Origin: Marinibactrum halimedae
GTDB taxonomy: Bacteria; Pseudomonadota; Gammaproteobacteria; Pseudomonadales; Cellvibrionaceae
Length of the DNA: 64,000 bases
Reading direction: 5' to 3'
NCBI RefSeq assembly: GCF_021234875.1
Contig: NZ_JAJQVM010000003.1
Span: 147,541-211,540, forward strand
The stretch's first letter is position 1. Each line of letters opens with the position of its first letter. The notes under the pieces were generated by a model, which saw nothing but the letters and a program-made list of their open reading frames with translations, was not told the origin of the DNA and made no database searches. Below, in pieces: positions 62,101 through 64,000 of this stretch. The position numbers and the translations under genes were made by a program.

Positions 62101-62354
62101 CGTTTGGCAATAAATCCTCCAAATAGCAAGGCAAAGCCGCTGCCAATATGAATGGTTAAAAAACTGTAGCCGGATGTGGCAGCCCAACCAATGCTCCCAA
62201 AAAAAGTCCATGATGTGCAGTAAATAGGTAGTAATAGAGAATAAAGGTATTTGTTTGTACTGAGTTTTTTGCATTTTTTGGATGCGAAAGCAATATAGAA
62301 AAGAAAGGCCATGTAGGCTGCGCATACTAAAACTAGCAGAAGAATACTTTCCAT
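59193..62354 (-). CDS. CbrA-like Na+/solute symporter-histidine kinase fusion with receiver
   Basis: This 1053-residue protein joins an N-terminal sodium:solute symporter domain (about 1-500, about 13 membrane segments, with W-T-F-F-G-S-I-G-W-A near residue 49) to a cytoplasmic linker (helical, about 530-660), HisKA (H690 in T-M-S-H-E-L-R-T-P), ATPase (N-A-F-K-F-T, G-T-G-L-G-L-S) and a receiver with intact Asp983 (F-M-D-C-E-M-P). CbrA of Pseudomonas has this symporter-kinase plan and regulates carbon and nitrogen use, but lacks the attached receiver, so this is a hybrid relative. A partner regulator (CbrB-like) is not in the window. The small gene just upstream looks like its CbrX-type partner. 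Confidence 0.92.
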   Translation of the reverse strand: MESILLLVLVCAAYMAFLFYIAFASKKCKKLSTNKYLYSLLLPIYCTSWTFFGSIGWAATSGYSFLTIHIGSGFALLFGGFIAKRILACKKNYYITNIADFISARYGCSRIIAAYISIVCALAILPYIGLQIRSILNSLTTISNTQSVGNSLSQSYFIDFFFIISIIIFTILFGVKDSDITKKQPGILCALAFQNIFKLLTFLIASVFIVYFLFDGLGDIFTQFETASLSQPELKALMQPPHLPDWVALMVLSMSAVFFLPHMFHILIVENESEEQIETAKWLFPFYQIAINFFVIPIAMAGILLGYAPSQADTLLMQIPMAADNSHFFGTIIFIGGFSAAMGMIVVASLTTSNMMTNHIALPIIDTYPQLVHLKRYIVAIRRSIVAVLILAAYVFVSVLSESFMLSQVGLFAFVIVLQFAPLAIGGLFWKKGSSKGAIAGLSAGLFIWLYCMMLPALEKSDVISLTYLEAGWASGFLNPEALFGLQVGGNTAHTVFWSLFFNITFYIIASIFSRQSDNESWTTQLFFTQLESIKLESKDSKNNIDTHEKKLLATDIFEHYFDSTLAQKHVNHCFSVHEANNKAKMTIFDLVRIKSEIERVLSGHIGAAEAHQSIKKSNFFSENEKKILESAYSELLYEINLTPQEIHKKINYYKERARLIQDQFETFKRAEKAEKEKDMKSEFLATMSHELRTPLNGIIGMSDILNETSLNQEQTEYLSTIRSSSNLLLTIVNDILDYSKLESGKYELEKAPFHLNNFIKESLKIFEAKSLTTGIELTVTISKDCPEWICADSYRIRQILNNIIGNAFKFTQKGEVSISVDSKYEGQLNFEINDTGIGIAEENREKIFNPFAQADPSTVKHFGGTGLGLSICQFLIHAMGGEIGVKNNTHGGACFYFSITFEKISSIPTTSITPAKTNHSEAGTTDFSQLHVLVAEDNSVNQKVITGLLRKVFIKPVIVNNGEEAVTKIRENPDVFDLIFMDCEMPIMDGYTAAKIIREEENKKKLVIIALSAHVLEEYKRQALKAGMNDYLSKPIQKEKLWGIFDTYFQKR

Positions 62355-62363
62355 GAGAGGCAG

Positions 62364-62567
62364 TTATCCCTTTGTGCGCTTTTCTATGCTATGGATAATA
62401 AAGTCAATGAAAGGAAATAGGAACCAGCTGGCAAATAAATAGTAAAACGTAGTTGCATACCCGATGGTAAGATCTGCAATAACAGGCCAGCTAACCATGC
62501 AAAATGCAAAAATGCACAAAATGCATTGTGCTTCTGGGGTGTGATAAGATTTAATAAAAGACTTCAT
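62364..62567 (-). CDS. CbrX-like small membrane protein upstream of the symporter kinase
   Basis: This 67-residue protein has two hydrophobic segments (about 15-33 and 38-58) and a basic end (S-I-E-K-R-T-K-G). It ends nine bases before the start of the symporter-kinase gene, so the two are cotranscribed. In Pseudomonas the small gene cbrX has the same size and place ahead of cbrA; identification is by place and size, not by a strong motif. A role in folding or stability of the symporter domain is a guess. Confidence 0.65.
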   Translation of the reverse strand: MKSFIKSYHTPEAQCILCIFAFCMVSWPVIADLTIGYATTFYYLFASWFLFPFIDFIIHSIEKRTKG

Positions 62568-62849
62568 TTATTATTACTTTTTTATTTGTATGCTTATCAT
62601 TTAGTATAGGTGATAGATACTGTTGTTGGCTCATTTTGTTTTCTTTTACGACGTTTTTTAACACTTTTTCTTTAAGCTATAAGTTCAGGCGGTGTAAATT
62701 GACGGAAGGGGTTTGAAAGGGTGGTGGTTGCAAGTAAGATCAAAAAAGACCAATAAAGCGATCAATGAACAGGGAAGTAGCTATAAAGAGGTGTGTTGGT
62801 GTTAAAAGGGTATATTGGTATTAAGGAGTTTAGTTTGCCTGTAGCTAAA
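62568..62849. other. Gap between flavodoxin and CbrX-like genes
   Basis: These 282 bases hold no supported gene. Promoter of the CbrX-kinase unit is expected near 62570-62640, which is AT-rich. At the right end AGTTTGCCTGTAG (62832-62844) pairs with CTACAGGCCAAACT (62850-62863) with one bulge; this hairpin overlaps the flavodoxin stop and may end that transcript. Confidence 0.5.
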
Positions 62850-63377
62850 CTACAGGCCAAACTCTTGTCGTATTTGCTTACACCAAATTTCAATTCTTTC
62901 TTGTGACTGGTCAAATTCGTTTTCGTCATCCAGCGCCAGTCCAACAAATTGAGATTGATCGGGGGTCAACGCTTTAGAGGCTTCAAATTCATAACCCTCG
63001 ACACTCCAGTAACCCACTGGAATGGCGCCCAGTGCGACTACTTTGGCATGCAGGTATCCCATTGCATCTAAAAACCATTCAGGGTAGCCGACTTGATCGC
63101 CAAGCCCGTATAAGGCGACTTTCTTGCCTTTAAAGTAGTCGGGTTCAAACTCACCCCATATTTCTTCCCAGTCTTCTTGTAATTCGCCGTAATCCCATGT
63201 GGGTATGCCCAAGATGAGATAAGGGTATGACAAGGTGGTGGATAAAGGCTCGTCAGCAATATTAAAGATATCGACTAATTCCGATCCAATAGTATCCCGA
63301 ATTTTTTCTCCGGCCATTTCTGTGTAACAAGTAGAGCTACCATAGAATAGCCCGATGGGTTTGGTGTGTGCGGTCAT
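62850..63377 (-). CDS. fldB: Long-chain flavodoxin (FldB-like)
   Basis: This 175-residue FMN protein has the phosphate loop F-Y-G-S-S-T-C-Y-T-E near residue 10, the 60s loop with I-P-T-W-D-Y-G-E near residue 59, and the Y-G-L-G-D-Q-V-G-Y stretch near residue 90 that stacks on FMN. The extra segment after residue 115 marks a long-chain flavodoxin, with the FldB-like W-S-V-E-G-Y-E-F. It carries electrons to reductive enzymes. ATG 63377 overlaps the TGA of the preceding gene (ATGA), so the two are translationally coupled; an upstream GTG at 63392 is not needed. Confidence 0.92.
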   Translation of the reverse strand: MTAHTKPIGLFYGSSTCYTEMAGEKIRDTIGSELVDIFNIADEPLSTTLSYPYLILGIPTWDYGELQEDWEEIWGEFEPDYFKGKKVALYGLGDQVGYPEWFLDAMGYLHAKVVALGAIPVGYWSVEGYEFEASKALTPDQSQFVGLALDDENEFDQSQERIEIWCKQIRQEFGL

Positions 63378-63820
63378 AGGTTTTTTATCCACTCTTCTGC
63401 CCAGGTGAGCGCTTGTTGTTGAGGGCTTTCTCCTATTGAGGCATCCAGTGTAAGAATGTCCCCAAGGCGGGTGGCTCCGATGTCGGTAAACGCTTCGTCT
63501 AGGCTGATACCGGCTTGACCGAAGGTGGGGTAGGCACTGTCTCCTAGGTTGATGATGCTGTATGACCGACCAGCAATGCGTGGGTAATCATTTTTCAAAT
63601 GAAGGTAAAGGGGCTGGAGTGACGGTGGAATATCACCGGCTCCGGTATTGGAGGTGCAAATAAGTAATATCTCGTTTTCATTTTCAAGGTCTGAGGCTTG
63701 AAAAGCAGAGCTTTGCATTATTGTCTGATGGCCCTCATCAGAGAGAAATTTATTGAGTGCAATGGCGACACCCTGGGCTGTCCCCATTACTGTGCCATAG
63801 AAAATACGAATGGTTGCCAT
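63374..63820 (-). CDS. MioC-like small flavodoxin
   Basis: This 148-residue flavodoxin-fold protein has the FMN phosphate loop F-Y-G-T-V-M-G-T-A near residue 7, C-T-S-N-T-G-A-G-D-I-P near residue 55 and N-L-G-D-S-A-Y near residue 91, as in MioC and the flavodoxin domain of sulfite reductase. MioC has been linked to biotin synthase electron supply. It is first of a two-gene operon with fldB (four-base ATGA overlap), which suggests two flavodoxins made in step. Confidence 0.88.
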   Translation of the reverse strand: MATIRIFYGTVMGTAQGVAIALNKFLSDEGHQTIMQSSAFQASDLENENEILLICTSNTGAGDIPPSLQPLYLHLKNDYPRIAGRSYSIINLGDSAYPTFGQAGISLDEAFTDIGATRLGDILTLDASIGESPQQQALTWAEEWIKNL

Positions 63821-64000
63821 AGATAAAACCCGTTACTGCGTCTCGATGTTATCTTGAAACCACCGACACTCATAAAGCAGATAACGTTCGTCGGTGATAG
63901 AATACAAAGGCGTTATGGTAATGCCTTCTAAAGCAGTGAGCAAAACCTAATGCAATCAGTTTATCCATTGAGCTTTAGAGTAATAAATAGGCAGTCTCTT

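Overview
The window looks like a stretch of chromosome from a marine-type gammaproteobacterium, possibly Cellvibrionales or Oceanospirillales. The reasons are a complete E. coli-style Rut pathway, a Psp system with PspF, a BepA/TusA/PerM neighbourhood, DinG, exonuclease I, YchJ and DUF3549 proteins, a TonB-dependent receptor, and a large secreted polysaccharidase-like protein. The genus cannot be fixed from sequence alone. No rRNA, tRNA, CRISPR array, transposase or prophage was recognised.

Layout. 1-4.5 kb: the end of an EAL phosphodiesterase gene, then a four-gene FecBCDE-type iron-siderophore ABC importer. 4.8-8.1 kb: a secreted GH57-like glycoside hydrolase with a PKD domain and two starch-binding-like repeats. 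8.1-16.6 kb: a pyrimidine-degradation regulon, rutABCDEF plus a CoA-acylating semialdehyde dehydrogenase and an NCS1 transporter, divergent from rutR with a RutR operator between them. 16.7-18.4 kb: an AHH-type nuclease toxin gene and a probable immunity gene, placed between intact rutR and a decayed copy of the rutR 3' end. 18.5-24.8 kb: BepA-like protease, TusA-like protein, PerM-like permease and an M16 protease. 25.6-30.4 kb: aceE-aceF. 30.8-45.7 kb: TonB receptor, pterin dehydratase, sbcB, DUF2971, pyrB, EF-hand protein behind a consensus CRP site, DUF3549, a class V PLP enzyme, YchJ, an acyltransferase-like protein and an HExxH lipoprotein. 45.9-50 kb: dinG, a minimal orphan flagellin and an Rrf2 regulator. 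50-54 kb: pspF divergent from pspABC, followed by a duplicated-TM2 protein and a small membrane protein. 54-64 kb: fructosamine-kinase-like protein, orphan ParA, two large hybrid histidine kinases that converge tail to tail (one a CbrA-like Na+/solute-symporter kinase with a CbrX-like small partner), and two flavodoxins.

How the genes work together. The rut block should import a pyrimidine, open the ring with RutA/RutF, and pass malonic or methylmalonic semialdehyde either to RutE (to a 3-hydroxy acid) or to the dehydrogenase (to acetyl- or propionyl-CoA). RutR would release the operator when uracil or thymine is present. The psp block is a stress operon driven by a sigma-54 promoter and PspF, extended by two membrane proteins. 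The toxin/immunity pair is the most island-like element. A further theme is the large number of short (12-16 bp) two- to four-copy tandem arrays, both between genes and inside surface-protein linkers.
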